Source of the DNA: Gemmatimonadota bacterium
GTDB taxonomy: Bacteria > Gemmatimonadota > Gemmatimonadetes > Longimicrobiales > Gaopeijiaceae
Length of the DNA: 64,000 nt
Reading direction: 5' to 3'
Assembly: GCA_009692205.1 (NCBI GenBank)
Contig: SHZR01000015.1
Coordinates: 1 to 64,000, forward strand
Positions 56,027 through 64,000 of this stretch are shown one piece after another. The notes beneath the pieces are model-generated. The model ran no database searches, had not been told where the DNA came from, and saw only the letters and a program-made list of their open reading frames with translations. The translations under genes and the position numbers were made by a program. Every line of letters begins with the position of its first letter. Positions within the stretch are counted from its first letter, which is position 1.

Positions 56027-57184
56027 CTACGCGGCGGCTAGCGCCTGGTCGCAGACGTGCGCGGCCACGGCCAACGCAAGAAGCTCATGCGCCCGGTAGA
56101 CGATCGCGTCGAGCGAAGGTGTCTCGCTGAACATCTCCTCGGCCTTTTCCCGGATCTCGGGAATCGTCGGCAGATGCGGGAGCGACATCTCGGCCAGGCG
56201 CTCCTCGAGCTGACCCCGCGCCTTGCGGGCGAACTCGGTCAGGTCCTCGACCTTGTGGGACTCGGCCCACGCTTCGCGCACGCGATCGGCGTAACTGTCG
56301 ACCGTAAACGCGGCCGCCAGCTCACCGGCGACCTTCTCCACGACCTTCCGGCCCACCGGGCGCTCGCCGCGCATGATCGCCTCGGGCGGCGCTCGCAGAT
56401 CCCAGATCAATCCCGTCCAGGACAGAGCCTTCAGGATGTAGTACGTCATGTCGATCTCCCACCACTTGAACCCCTGACGCGCAGAGCTCTGGTAGTGGTG
56501 GTGGTTGTTGTGCCAGCCCTCGCCCATGGTGATGAGCGCAAGCCAGAAATTGTTGCGCGAGTCGTCGCCCGTGAGATAGCGCTGCGAGCCCACCACGTGC
56601 GCGAGCGAGTTGATGAAGAACGTGCCGTGGTAGAGCGCGATCGTGCTCCAGAAGAAGCCCACGACCAGCATCGGCCAGCCACCCCAGAGCCAGAGCCCGA
56701 AGGCGAGCAGGAACGCAGGGGTATACGTGAACCGGTCGAGGAACGCGATCTCTGGGTTCTTCGTGAGGTCACGCACCGTGCCGTAGTCGGGCTTCGCGCT
56801 CGAGGGGGCGAAGATCCACCCGACGTGGGAGTACAAGAACCCGTGATGGCGCGGTGAGTGGACGTCGTGCTCGGTGTCCGAATGCAGGTGGTGATGACGG
56901 TGGATCGCCGCCCACCACACAACTCCGCGCTGCGCCGACGATTGGCAGAGGAAGGCGAGCACGAACTGGCCGAAGCGGCTCGTCTTGTAGGAGCGGTGGC
57001 TGAAGTAGCGGTGGTATCCGCCCGTGACGGCGAACATGCGGATGACGTAGAGCGCAAAGGCGACCAAGAGGGCCTGAGCCGTCACCCCGGTCCAGATCGC
57101 GGCGAGGCCGGTCAGGTGGACCAGGACGAAGGGGATGGTCGCCGGATAGACGATGTCTTCGTGATCGTGTGTGTGGCTCACTCC
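56027..57184 (-). CDS. Acyl-CoA/acyl-lipid delta-9 desaturase
   Basis: This membrane di-iron enzyme introduces a double bond into saturated fatty acids. From the GTG at 57184 (GGAGG five bases upstream) it has 385 aa. The three histidine boxes are present: GGYHRYFSHRSYKTSRF, AIHRHHHLHSDTEHD and HNNHHHYQSSARQG. Four hydrophobic helices surround them. The C-terminal 110 residues are helical and charged (RKARGQLEERLAEM, PEIREKAEEMF), longer than in typical relatives. An upstream in-frame start at 57283 would add 33 residues without family support. It converges on dinB and is divergent from the ArsR gene. Confidence 0.93.
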   Translation of the reverse strand, partial: GVSHTHDHEDIVYPATIPFVLVHLTGLAAIWTGVTAQALLVAFALYVIRMFAVTGGYHRYFSHRSYKTSRFGQFVLAFLCQSSAQRGVVWWAAIHRHHHLHSDTEHDVHSPRHHGFLYSHVGWIFAPSSAKPDYGTVRDLTKNPEIAFLDRFTYTPAFLLAFGLWLWGGWPMLVVGFFWSTIALYHGTFFINSLAHVVGSQRYLTGDDSRNNFWLALITMGEGWHNNHHHYQSSARQGFKWWEIDMTYYILKALSWTGLIWDLRAPPEAIMRGERPVGRKVVEKVAGELAAAFTVDSYADRVREAWAESHKVEDLTEFARKARGQLEERLAEMSLPHLPTIPEIREKAEEMFSETPSLDAIVYRAHELLALAVAAHVCDQALAAA

Positions 57185-57302
57185 CACCTCCGTTAGTGGG
57201 GTTGCTGTACGTCGGGAGGGGCCTGCGACTTCGGTGACAGCGTGAACGGTAATGATACGCCGGAGAGGCGCAAAGGTTTTCAAACTGGTGCGCCGGGCCC
57301 AC

Positions 57303-57336
57303 TTGATTCCCCACCTGCGTTACATATGTTCGTATG
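57303..57336 (+). promoter_or_regulatory. Candidate promoter and operator of the ArsR-methyltransferase gene
   Basis: TTGATT (57303-57308) and TATGTT (57325-57330) form a -35/-10 pair with 16-bp spacing. The near-palindrome CATATGTTCGTATG (57323-57336) covers the -10 region. The predicted start lies 4-13 bases before the possible ATG codons (57341, 57344, 57350), so the message may be leaderless. Overlap of a dyad with the -10 fits autorepression by an ArsR protein. Confidence 0.5.
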
Positions 57337-57340
57337 CGAA

Positions 57341-58291
57341 ATGATGAATATGACGACTGCCCCACCCATTCTCGAGCGCCTCAGCGCCCTCGGCGACGAG
57401 ACGCGCGCGAGAATCCTGGCGCTCTTGGAGCGCAGCGAGCTCACGGTGACCGAACTGGCATCCGTGCTACAGGCCCCCCAGCCCGGGGTCAGCCGGCACC
57501 TGAAGACCCTCGCTGCCGAGGGATGGGTGGAGGCCCGCGCCCAGGGCCGCAACCGCCACTACCGGCTCGCGCCCGACCTGGACGAGCCCGCCCGAGCCCT
57601 CTGGCGGATCGTGCGGAAGGAGATCGGCGGGAGCGGGATCTATGCAGCGGATGCCGAACGCGCGCGCGGCGTGCTCGAACGCCGGCGCCTGCGCTCGGCC
57701 GAGTTCTTCGCGCAGGCCGCGGAGAGATGGGACGAGGTCAGGGAGCAGCTCTTTGGTCCTTCTGCGAACCTCCTGCCCATGCTCGGCCTCCTACAAGAGG
57801 ACTGGGTCGTGGCCGACCTCGGCGTCGGCACGGGAGCGCTGGCCGAGACGCTCGCGCCCTTCGCGGCGCGCGTGATCGGTGTCGATCGCTCCGAGCAGAT
57901 GCTCGCGGCTGCGAGGCATCGGCTGGGCCAGACGGCCAACGTGGAGATCCGACGGGGCGACCTCGAGCGTCTTCCCGTGGCCGACGAGGAGCTCGACGTG
58001 GCGGTCTTGGCGCTCGTGCTGCACTACGTCGTCGATCCACCCGCCGTGCTCGCCGAGGTGCGGCGAGCTCTCAAGCCCCGGGGTCGCCTCGTCCTCATGG
58101 ACATGCGCACCCACGACCGGGGGCCGTGGTACGCCGAGGAGATGGGACACGTCTGGCCGGGCTTCGAGGCCGATCAAGTGCGCGGCTGGCTCGTCGAAGC
58201 AGGATTCGCGCACGCTCGCGTGGTGCCCCTTCCCCCGTCGCGCGACGCGACCGGTCCCCTGCTCTTCCTCGCCTCCGCCGTGAAACCGTAG
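57341..58291 (+). CDS. ArsR-family regulator fused to a SAM-dependent methyltransferase
   Basis: The protein (about 316 aa) has an ArsR winged helix at residues about 8-85 ([40 protein letters not shown]). No metal-binding cysteine pair is seen, so it is probably not metal-responsive. A class I methyltransferase follows at about 145-310: [20 protein letters not shown] (SAM motif I), [16 protein letters not shown] and [20 protein letters not shown]. The next gene is ahcY, 37 bp away. Fused proteins of this type next to SAH-cycle genes are known as SahR-like regulators, so SAM/SAH sensing is the best guess. Several ATGs (57326, 57341, 57344, 57350) are possible starts. Confidence 0.85.
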   Translation: MMNMTTAPPILERLSALGDETRARILALLERSELTVTELASVLQAPQPGVSRHLKTLAAEGWVEARAQGRNRHYRLAPDLDEPARALWRIVRKEIGGSGIYAADAERARGVLERRRLRSAEFFAQAAERWDEVREQLFGPSANLLPMLGLLQEDWVVADLGVGTGALAETLAPFAARVIGVDRSEQMLAAARHRLGQTANVEIRRGDLERLPVADEELDVAVLALVLHYVVDPPAVLAEVRRALKPRGRLVLMDMRTHDRGPWYAEEMGHVWPGFEADQVRGWLVEAGFAHARVVPLPPSRDATGPLLFLASAVKP

Positions 58292-58328
58292 TCTCCTCAC
58301 ACTCGAGCCCTACCGACCAGAGAGCGTC

Positions 58329-59816
58329 ATGAGCCACACTGCCGTACTGCCCAAGGGCCGCGCCAAGCCCGCGAACGAGCGTCTGTCCTTCAAGGTGAAG
58401 GACCTCTCCCTCGCCAAGTGGGGCCGCAACGAGATCCGACTCGCCGAGCAGGAGATGCCGGGACTCATGGCGGCACGCGCCGAGTACGGCCCGCAGGAGC
58501 CGCTCGCCGGACTCAAGGTCGCGGGCTCGCTGCACATGACCGTGCAGACGGCTGTGCTCATCGAGACGCTCGTGGACCTCGGGGCCGATGTGCGCTGGGC
58601 GTCGTGCAACATCTTCTCCACCCAAGACCACGCGGCAGCGGCGGTGGTGGTGGGCCGCAAGGGAACACCCGAGCAGCCCAAGGGCTCGGCCGTCTTCGCC
58701 TGGAAGGGCGAGACGCTCGAGGAATACTGGTGGTGCACCGAGCACATGCTGACCTGGCCGGACGGGTCGGGCCCCGACCTCCTAGTCGACGATGGCGGCG
58801 ACGCGACGCTCGTCATCCACAAAGGCATCGAGTTCGGAACCGCCGAGGGCGTTCCCGACTTCGACCCCGAGAGCGAGCCGCACGAGTGGGGCGTGATCCT
58901 GGATCTGCTTCGCAAGACGCTCACCGAGGATCCGGGCACTTGGAAGCGCATCGGCAAGAACATCCGCGGCGTCTCCGAGGAGACCACCACCGGCGTGCAC
59001 CGTCTCTACGAGATGGAGAAGGCGGGCACCCTGCTCTTCCCGGCCATCAACGTCAACGACTCCGTCACCAAGTCTAAATTCGACAATCTCTACGGGTGCC
59101 GTCACTCGGTCATCGACGGGCTCAACCGCGCGACCGACGTCATGCTCTCCGGCAAGACCGCCCTGGTGCTCGGGTACGGGGACGTCGGCAAGGGATGCGC
59201 GCAGGCGCTCAAGGGTCAGGGCGCGCGCGTCTTCGTGACGGAGATCGATCCCATCTGCGCCCTCCAGGCCAGCATGGAGGGGTACACCGTCGTGCGGCTC
59301 GACGACATCATCTCGCAGGCGGACGTGTTCATCACCGCGACCGGCAACCGCGACGTCATCACCGCCGAGCACATGGGCCGCATGAAGGACAAGGCGATCG
59401 TGGCCAACATCGGCCACTTCGACAACGAGATCGACATGGCCGGTCTCGCCGCCGTAAAGGGGATCCGCAAGGAAGAGATCAAGCCTCAGTACCATGAGTG
59501 GACGTTCTCCGACGGGCACTCCGTGCTCATCCTCGCCGAGGGCAGGCTCATGAACCTCGGGTGCGCCACGGGACATCCGAGCTTCGTGATGTCGGCGAGC
59601 TTCACGAACCAGGTGCTCGCGCAGATCGACCTCGCGACCAACTCAGCGGGCTACGAGAAGAAGGTCTATGTGCTGCCGAAACACCTGGACGAGAAGGTCG
59701 CGCGGCTGCATCTGAACAAGATCGGGGCGCGGCTGACGGAGCTTTCGGACAAGCAGGCGGCGTATCTCGGGGTGCCGAAGGCAGGGCCGTACAAGCCGGA
59801 TTACTACCGGTACTAG
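58329..59816 (+). CDS. ahcY: Adenosylhomocysteinase
   Basis: AhcY splits S-adenosylhomocysteine into adenosine and homocysteine, keeping methylation going. The 495-aa protein is of the longer bacterial type. Signatures are [56 protein letters not shown] with the catalytic Lys/Asp, and the NAD site [20 protein letters not shown]. The conserved end KPDYYRY is intact. It follows the ArsR-methyltransferase gene and is probably co-transcribed. Downstream is a poly-G tract and an inverted-repeat element. Confidence 0.98.
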   Translation: MSHTAVLPKGRAKPANERLSFKVKDLSLAKWGRNEIRLAEQEMPGLMAARAEYGPQEPLAGLKVAGSLHMTVQTAVLIETLVDLGADVRWASCNIFSTQDHAAAAVVVGRKGTPEQPKGSAVFAWKGETLEEYWWCTEHMLTWPDGSGPDLLVDDGGDATLVIHKGIEFGTAEGVPDFDPESEPHEWGVILDLLRKTLTEDPGTWKRIGKNIRGVSEETTTGVHRLYEMEKAGTLLFPAINVNDSVTKSKFDNLYGCRHSVIDGLNRATDVMLSGKTALVLGYGDVGKGCAQALKGQGARVFVTEIDPICALQASMEGYTVVRLDDIISQADVFITATGNRDVITAEHMGRMKDKAIVANIGHFDNEIDMAGLAAVKGIRKEEIKPQYHEWTFSDGHSVLILAEGRLMNLGCATGHPSFVMSASFTNQVLAQIDLATNSAGYEKKVYVLPKHLDEKVARLHLNKIGARLTELSDKQAAYLGVPKAGPYKPDYYRY

Positions 59817-60135
59817 GGGGCGGGGCGGCCGGGCCGGGGGGGCCGGGGGCGGGGACGGTACCCGCTCCTCCTCTCCGGGCCTGCTCGCTAGCTGACCATC
59901 CCAACGTAGGGCTCGCTCAGCGGCGCAGCTCAAGACCTCGTAGGGTCAGGATTCGCGTCGCGGGGCGCTGCGCCGATGACCCTGCGAGGAGGAGCGGGTA
60001 CCGTCCCCGCCCGTCGGTCCGCTGAGGCTCGTTCGGTACGGCCCTCGTGCAACCGGGGCGCGGTGAACGACTTCCTGAAGAAGAGGCTCATCGAGCGCTC
60101 GAAGCGGGACTCGCGACCTGACCGACGCGGCGGGA
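59817..60135. other. 319-bp region without a recognisable gene
   Basis: This stretch begins with a G-rich tract (about 59818-59854, several runs of four to seven G) and holds the inverted-repeat element listed separately (59847-60012). To its right a GTG at 60063 opens a 33-codon frame to a stop at 60164 with a lysine-rich start (NDFLKKRLIERSKRD); it could be a tiny gene or a remnant, and I cannot decide. No tRNA or promoter was seen. Confidence 0.6.
59847..60012. repeat. 166-bp element with 27-bp perfect terminal inverted repeats
   Basis: Bases 59847-59873 and 59986-60012 are perfect inverted copies (core GCGGGGACGGTACCCGCTCC) with 112 bp between them. Inside, CCTCGTAGGGTCA near 59936 pairs with TGACCCTGCGAGG just before the right arm (12 of 13), so the element is a nested hairpin. 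There is no open frame of note. It resembles REP/BIME-type or MITE-type non-autonomous elements mobilised by a transposase elsewhere. Only this copy is present in the window, so the family is inferred from shape. Confidence 0.6.
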
Positions 60136-60348
60136 CTACCCCTCCTCGGGGATCCCGCGGCTGATCCGAAACACGTGCCCGTCCGGATGACGAACGTGCA
60201 TCTCGCGCACGTTCCACGGCATGTCGGTGGGCAGCCACGTCACGTCGAGGGCCTGCTCGACGCAGAGCCGATGGACCGCATCGACCTCGTCTACCCAGAT
60301 CGACATCCACGCGCCCTTCTCGAGGGAGTCGTCGCCTCCCGGACCGAA
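60136..60348 (-). pseudogene. VOC-family (glyoxalase-like) protein, C-terminal fragment
   Basis: From about base 60348 to the stop at 60136 the minus strand encodes GKGAWMSIWVDEVDAVHRL-like VOC sequence (EKGAWMSIWVDEVD, DVTWLPTDMPWNVREMHVRH, PDGHVFRISRGIP). This is the last beta-alpha-beta unit of a VOC protein. Family members have about 120 residues; here the first half is missing and is replaced by the antisense of a second VOC fragment. A frame extends to 60510 but its N-terminal 55 residues are non-homologous. Probably non-functional. Confidence 0.7.
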
Positions 60349-60364
60349 GGTGCGCGTAACGTCG

Positions 60365-60507
60365 AGGATGGCATCCCGTTCACCTCGTCTGGCGTGGCGG
60401 ACGCCCAGAAGGAGTTCGAGCGGCTCAGCGCGCTCGGCGTGCGCTTCACGCGGAAGCCCGCGAAAATAGGACCTGTTACGACGGCGGTCTTCGACGACAC
60501 GTGCGGG
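60365..60507 (+). pseudogene. Second VOC-family fragment, opposite orientation
   Basis: The plus strand reads DGIPFTSSGVADAQKEFERL, then GVRFTRKPAKIGPVTTAVFD and DTCG, which is the C-terminal half of a different VOC subfamily (GPVTTAVFDDTCG motif). Upstream homology ends near 60365, where the minus-strand fragment begins, and downstream the last strand (usually NLIQI) is replaced by HSVRPSAK. Both ends are therefore missing. The fragment is internal and cannot be a working gene. Confidence 0.7.
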
Positions 60508-60510
60508 CAC

Positions 60511-60993
60511 TCAGTCCGCCCGTCTGCGAAACACGCGCGGTTTACCGGCAACGTCGAGCGCGATGTCGCCCCCGTTCCGCGCGCCGACGTATGACCGCGA
60601 CTCCACGGGGAGCGGCACCGACCAGTCGCCGAGCAGGCCCGGCGGCATATCGGCGACGTCGCGGTACTCAAGGGGCACCGGGGAGGCGAAGAACCGCTCG
60701 GGCCGCGTCAGCGAGAAGGAGATGTTCGTCTCAGAGAGCCGCAGCTCGGACATCTCCGCGACGAAGAAGCCGGGCAGATAACCCTCCCGCGCCGAGTCGA
60801 ACTCGTCGCTCGTTCCGTAGTACCATCCGCGCGCTTGAGAGCCCACAGATTCCAGCACGATGAAGTGGTTCTCGTTCAGGTCGGCCGTGTTGTACGGATA
60901 CGTGTATTCGTACAAGGTCTGCCCGGCCGCGAATCCCGGCGAGACTAGCGCCCCGGCGGCGATCGCCAGGGCACGAAGGAACGGATGAATCAC
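60511..60993 (-). CDS. Small secreted protein of unknown function
   Basis: The 160-aa frame from the GTG at 60993 overlaps the upstream membrane-protein stop (GTGA). The signal peptide is VIHPFLRALAIAAGALVSPG with cleavage near FAAGQ. The mature part is beta-rich and aromatic (TLYEYTYPYNTADLNENHFI, ESVGSQARGWYYGTSDEFDS, RLSETNISFSLTRPERFF). No family is recognised. It appears to be partner to the membrane protein gene before it, with which it is translationally coupled. Confidence 0.7.
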   Translation of the reverse strand: MIHPFLRALAIAAGALVSPGFAAGQTLYEYTYPYNTADLNENHFIVLESVGSQARGWYYGTSDEFDSAREGYLPGFFVAEMSELRLSETNISFSLTRPERFFASPVPLEYRDVADMPPGLLGDWSVPLPVESRSYVGARNGGDIALDVAGKPRVFRRRAD

Positions 60994-61652
60994 GCGGTGG
61001 CGTCCCACACCGGCTTGCCCAGGAGCACAGCGAGTCGCTCGGCGTCTAGCCGCATCTGATCGAGGCTCCCGTGATCGATCACGTTCATCCGGGTGGCGTC
61101 GTCCAAGACGAGGTTCAACTCGTAGCTGTAGTACGACGAGTTCTTCGATCGACAGTGCTCGGAGATGATCTGCAGCGCGTGGATCCGATCGAGGTCGGCG
61201 TAGTGCTTGAGCGCCCTATGGCTCCCGGCCTCGTAGGGCGCGACCCGCCCCTTCCAGTACTCCCCCCGTCGCTTGTCGAACACGATGGGCGCGGTCCCGA
61301 AGTAAAGCAGGCCGCCACCCACCCCAGTGAAGATCAAGCCGAAGAGGACGGGCGCGATGAGCGGGAACTCCCCGCTCGCGTCGAGGGCTAGGGTGGCCAC
61401 CGTGAAGCCGACCATGACGGCCAACCCGATCCCCAAGAAGATCGAGTAGAACACCACCGCCCCGCGCGTCGCCCGGAACTCGGTGCGGGTGGGGTCGACT
61501 TCGACGAGCCGGTGCGTCCGGAAGCTCGCGCCCCCACCCTTCGCCGCTCCCCATTCCGTGCGCGCAGCAAGGTCGTCCCCCAGAGCGGCAGGATCGAAGG
61601 ACACGGGCTCGACCCGCAGGCCTTTGAGCTTCAGGGTGAGGCCTTTGAACAT
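60990..61652 (-). CDS. Membrane protein of unknown function with two hydrophobic segments
   Basis: A perfect GGAGGAG site precedes the ATG at 61652. The 220-aa protein has a basic N-terminal region (MFKGLTLKLKGLRVEPVSFD), two hydrophobic helices at about 67-90 (VVFYSIFLGIGLAVMVGFTV) and about 96-120 (FPLIAPVLFGLIFTGVGGGL), and a cytoplasmic C-terminal half of about 100 residues (KRRGEYWKGRVAPYEAGSHR, LDRIHALQIISEHC, SYELNLVLDDATRMNVIDHG). It resembles PH-domain-like or photosystem-type small regulators, but no family is certain. Confidence 0.72.
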   Translation of the reverse strand: MFKGLTLKLKGLRVEPVSFDPAALGDDLAARTEWGAAKGGGASFRTHRLVEVDPTRTEFRATRGAVVFYSIFLGIGLAVMVGFTVATLALDASGEFPLIAPVLFGLIFTGVGGGLLYFGTAPIVFDKRRGEYWKGRVAPYEAGSHRALKHYADLDRIHALQIISEHCRSKNSSYYSYELNLVLDDATRMNVIDHGSLDQMRLDAERLAVLLGKPVWDATA

Positions 61653-61788
61653 GTCTCCTCCGGGTTCGCGACCTGCACGGGCGTCGCCTAACCTGCGAGC
61701 GACCGGGGGTGGACGCCAGAAGCCGCGCGAGGAGGTGCCAGGGGAGCAAGGAGGGAGGTAGACGAGTCGCGGAGGCTCGGCCCTGCAG

Positions 61789-62202
61789 TCATCCCTCGGC
61801 TTCCTTTGCCATGAACACCGTCAACAGCATCGCGCTGGATTCCGCAGCGCGCACATCGTGCGGCACGCCCGCGCTGAGCATCAGGACATGCCCCGCCCGC
61901 AGGTCGTGGTCTTGGCCGTCCGCCGCGACCATGAGACGCCCTTCCAAGACGTGGATCGTCACTTCCCCCCTCGCTTGATGCTGCTCTAGCTTCCCGCTCG
62001 GCTCGAACGCGAACAGGACGTGTGCCGCGGACGCGCGATGGAGGATCGTGATCTGACGGTGGCCGTCCTGGGACGGATGCTCTTCAGCCCGCAGCTTGGA
62101 CAACAGCGCGGCCAAGTCGAAGGCGTGAGCGTTCCCGGCGAAGCGTTCCACAGGAGCTCTGCGAAGTCGATCGCGATGAAGGGCTTCATCCGGAGCGTTC
62201 AT
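61789..62202 (-). CDS. Small cupin-domain protein
   Basis: This single-domain cupin has 137 aa. The two cupin motifs are ARGEVTIHVLEGRLMVAADG (first) and LRAGHVLMLSAGVPHDVRAA (second), with metal-ligand positions near the HASAAHVLF strand and the GVPHDV His. The N-terminus contains an amphipathic helix (AHAFDLAALLSKLRAEEH). The enzyme or sensor role is unknown. It is 136 bp from the membrane protein gene and faces away from the second cupin. Confidence 0.82.
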   Translation of the reverse strand: MNAPDEALHRDRLRRAPVERFAGNAHAFDLAALLSKLRAEEHPSQDGHRQITILHRASAAHVLFAFEPSGKLEQHQARGEVTIHVLEGRLMVAADGQDHDLRAGHVLMLSAGVPHDVRAAESSAMLLTVFMAKEAEG

Positions 62203-62306
62203 CGCTGTCCCCCAAAGAGTGCACGATCGTCACACCACCGTCAGATTCCAGAAGCTCACCCACAGTGAGCCCCGCGTCTGCACCCATCTTCCATTTTGGC
62301 GAGGCC

Positions 62307-62782
62307 ATGAAGAACCACCTCCTGTCCCACGTCGTTGCGGGCTGCTTGGCCGCATTGCTGGGGTCCGGCGCCACGTATGTTGCCCTGAGAGACACCCCAG
62401 CGAGGCCGAGCCCCCGGAGTCGATGCCAGCCCAGGCGTCGGCGACCACCGTCGCAGAGTCGCTCCAGACGGTCCTCTTCGAGACCACGATGGACGATGTG
62501 CTCGCGCGCGCGGTGATGATCCGCGAGTTCGAGCGTGCTCCCGGCACGGGGGGCACGCCGCACCGCCATCCCGGGAGCCACATCTTCGGCTACGTGCTGG
62601 AAGGCACGTACGAGGTGCAGGTGGACGACGGCCCACTCCGGAGGCTGGTGGCAGGCGAGACGTTCTACGAACCGCCCGGCGCCCTACACGCAGTGTCGCG
62701 CAACGGCAGCTCGACGAAGGCCGTGCGGTACCTAGTGTTCAGCGTGTCCGACCCGACGCTGCCGGCGACGGTCCCCGAGTAG
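62307..62782 (+). pseudogene. Exported cupin with a -1 frameshift after the signal anchor
   Basis: The plus strand begins MKNHLLSHVVAGCLAALLGS, a good signal or anchor, but this frame turns to arginine-serine filler after VALRDTPARP. In the -1 frame the coherent reading continues as SEAEPPESMPAQASATTVAE, a TVLFETTMDDVLARAVMIRE strand and a cupin core (GTGGTPHRHPGSHIFGYVLE, AGETFYEPPGALHAVSRN) to the stop at 62782. The shift lies near 62395-62410 and needs one missing base. Alternatively an ATG at 62422 (MPAQAS) starts a shorter cytosolic cupin. Confidence 0.65.
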
Positions 62783-62813
62783 ACGAGCGACACGTCGCAC
62801 CCCCGCACCTCAA

Positions 62814-63797
62814 ATGATCGTCGTCACGGGTGGGGCCGGCTTCATCGGGTCGAACCTCGTCGCGCGCCTGGTCGACGAGGGGCATCACGTGTCGATCAAC
62901 GACACGCTCGGCCCGGGTGAGAAGTGGCGGAACTTGGCCAGGCACCCATTCGACGAGCTCATCCCTCCTGGTGGGCTGCCCGACTTCCTCGCGAGGCGCG
63001 GTCACGAGGTCCAGCTCGTGTACCACCTCGGGGCCATCACGTCCACGACGGAGACCGACAGGGGTCTCCTCACCGAGACCAACATACGGCTCTCCCAGCG
63101 GATCTGGCGCTGGTGCACCGACCATCAGGTTCCGCTCGTGTACGCGTCTTCGGCCGCTACGTATGGCGATGGCTCGAGTGGCTTCGTCGACGCCGATTCG
63201 GCCGAGGCCCTGGCCCGCCTCCACCCCCTGAACGACTACGCGTGGAGCAAGCACGAATTCGATCGCTGGGCGGTGCACGAGGTGGATCGAGGCGCGGGCG
63301 CGCCGCCCGTCTGGTACGGACTCAAGCTCTTCAACGTGTATGGCCCCAACGAGTACCACAAAGGCGACATGCAAAGCGTGGTCGCCAAGGCGTACCCCTA
63401 CGCAGCGCGCGGGGAGCCCGCGACCCTCTTCCGGTCCCATCGCCCCGACTACGAGGACGGCGGGCAGAAGCGCGACTTCGTGCACGTGAGCGACTGCGTC
63501 GACGTGATGACGTGGCTCGCGGAGCGACGACCCCCGAGCGGCCTCTACAACGTCGGGACCGGTCGCGCCCAGAGCTGGCTCGAGCTGATGCGCGCGCTGT
63601 ATGGGGCGGCGGGCCAGGAGCCGCGGATCGACTGGATCGACATCCCCGAGGAGATCCGCGACCGCTACCAGTACTTCACGGAAGCCGACATGACAAAGCT
63701 TCGCGCCGCCGGATACGAGCGACCCTTCCTGCCTGTCGAAGACGGCGTGCGCGCTTACGTCGAACGGTACCTGGCAGCCGAGGATCCCTACCGGTAA
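62814..63797 (+). CDS. hldD: ADP-L-glycero-D-manno-heptose 6-epimerase
   Basis: HldD makes the heptose of the lipopolysaccharide inner core. The 327-aa SDR-type protein starts MIVVTGGAGFIGSNLVARLV. It has the HldD-specific features PGEKWRNLARHPFDELIP, LVYHLGAITSTTETDRGLL, SAATYGDGSSGF, the catalytic YAWSKHEFD, LFNVYGPNEYHKGDMQSVV, and the end FLPVEDGVRAYVERYL. It implies an LPS outer membrane. It is 31 bp from the frameshifted cupin and converges on the holin-like gene. Confidence 0.93.
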   Translation: MIVVTGGAGFIGSNLVARLVDEGHHVSINDTLGPGEKWRNLARHPFDELIPPGGLPDFLARRGHEVQLVYHLGAITSTTETDRGLLTETNIRLSQRIWRWCTDHQVPLVYASSAATYGDGSSGFVDADSAEALARLHPLNDYAWSKHEFDRWAVHEVDRGAGAPPVWYGLKLFNVYGPNEYHKGDMQSVVAKAYPYAARGEPATLFRSHRPDYEDGGQKRDFVHVSDCVDVMTWLAERRPPSGLYNVGTGRAQSWLELMRALYGAAGQEPRIDWIDIPEEIRDRYQYFTEADMTKLRAAGYERPFLPVEDGVRAYVERYLAAEDPYR

Positions 63798-63807
63798 TGA
63801 CGCGAAG

Positions 63808-64000
63808 TCAGCGCTTCTCCCCGTCCTTCAAGACTCCACCGAGGATCATCGTGACGAGCGAGATCACGATGCTCCCCAGGACGGCCGTCCAGAATCCGGA
63901 GACCGCGAAGTCGTCCAGGATCCTCGCCGTGAGCATGAGCATCAGCGCGTTCACGACGAGGGCGAAGAGCCCCAGCGTGAGCACCAGGAGCGGGAACGAG
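63808..64000 (-). CDS. Phage-holin-family (YvlD-like) membrane protein, 3' part only
   Basis: The minus strand reads into the window end with LVPLLVLTLGLFALVVNALM and then FWTAVLGSIVISLVTMILGG before a polar tail (LKDGEKR) and TGA at 63808-63810. The two hydrophobic helices match the 4-TMS holin-like YvlD proteins; the start is outside the window. The tail is 10 bp from the convergent hldD stop. Confidence 0.7.
   Translation of the reverse strand, partial: SFPLLVLTLGLFALVVNALMLMLTARILDDFAVSGFWTAVLGSIVISLVTMILGGVLKDGEKR

Overview
The window is a high-GC bacterial chromosome segment with tightly packed, translationally coupled operons, frequent GTG/TTG starts and ATGA/GTGA stop-start overlaps. 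It encodes an outer-membrane heptose epimerase (HldD), type IV pilus parts and many lipoproteins, so the cell is Gram-negative. The gene content (DUF5117-type secreted zinc protease, DUF512 protein with der/plsY/gpsA, PilQ-like secretin sequence, many small Sec-secreted proteins of unknown family) fits Gemmatimonadota best. That placement is inference; no rRNA is present to confirm it.

Layout. 1-6145: end of an IS3-family transposase, then a minus-strand operon DUF512-der-plsY-gpsA-merR-surE and a hypothetical gene. 6289-7491: M23 peptidase lipoprotein. 7542-14575 (minus): secreted DUF5117 metalloprotease, folP-folB-folK, and three secreted or lipoprotein genes, one with a 3' frameshift. 14754-17217 is a decay zone: a B3-type metallo-beta-lactamase pseudogene, a PIN toxin with a 5'-truncated antitoxin, and a HerA-like ATPase pseudogene joined head-on to it. 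17236-20474: prepilin peptidase, TrmH methyltransferase, thiD, purine nucleoside phosphorylase. 20586-32117: a proteostasis island (rhomboid, dnaK, htrA, tRNA-Leu, tig-clpP-clpX-lon-engB and a lipoprotein). 32123-44934 (minus): a long coupled operon aroC-aroK-topA-trmFO-xerC-hslV-hslU-argF-gcvT-mogA-sigma54 activator. 45031-52942 (minus): a type IV pilus locus with PilS/PilR, a Dpm1-like GT2, a TMTC-like GT-C membrane protein with TPRs, pilA behind a good -24/-12 promoter, a pilin-secretin fusion gene and an Ig-like secreted protein. 53069-64000: LysM protein, superoxide dismutase, dinB, fatty-acid desaturase, ArsR-methyltransferase regulator with ahcY, a 166-bp inverted-repeat element, two back-to-back VOC gene fragments, small envelope proteins, two cupins (one frameshifted), hldD and a partial holin-like gene.

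How it works together. Proteolysis and folding dominate: DnaK, trigger factor, ClpXP, Lon, HslVU, HtrA, rhomboid and secreted proteases all lie within 45 kb. The pilus locus combines a two-component sensor and sigma-54 activator, a matching promoter at pilA, a probable protein-glycosylation pair and a prepilin peptidase elsewhere in the window. The most unusual object is the open frame at 45490-46419. It begins as a type IV pilin closely similar to the adjacent PilA and ends as a complete secretin C-terminal domain.

Limits: everything was read by eye without database searches. Pseudogene calls that rest on one base (8898-10169, 62307-62782) could be sequencing errors.
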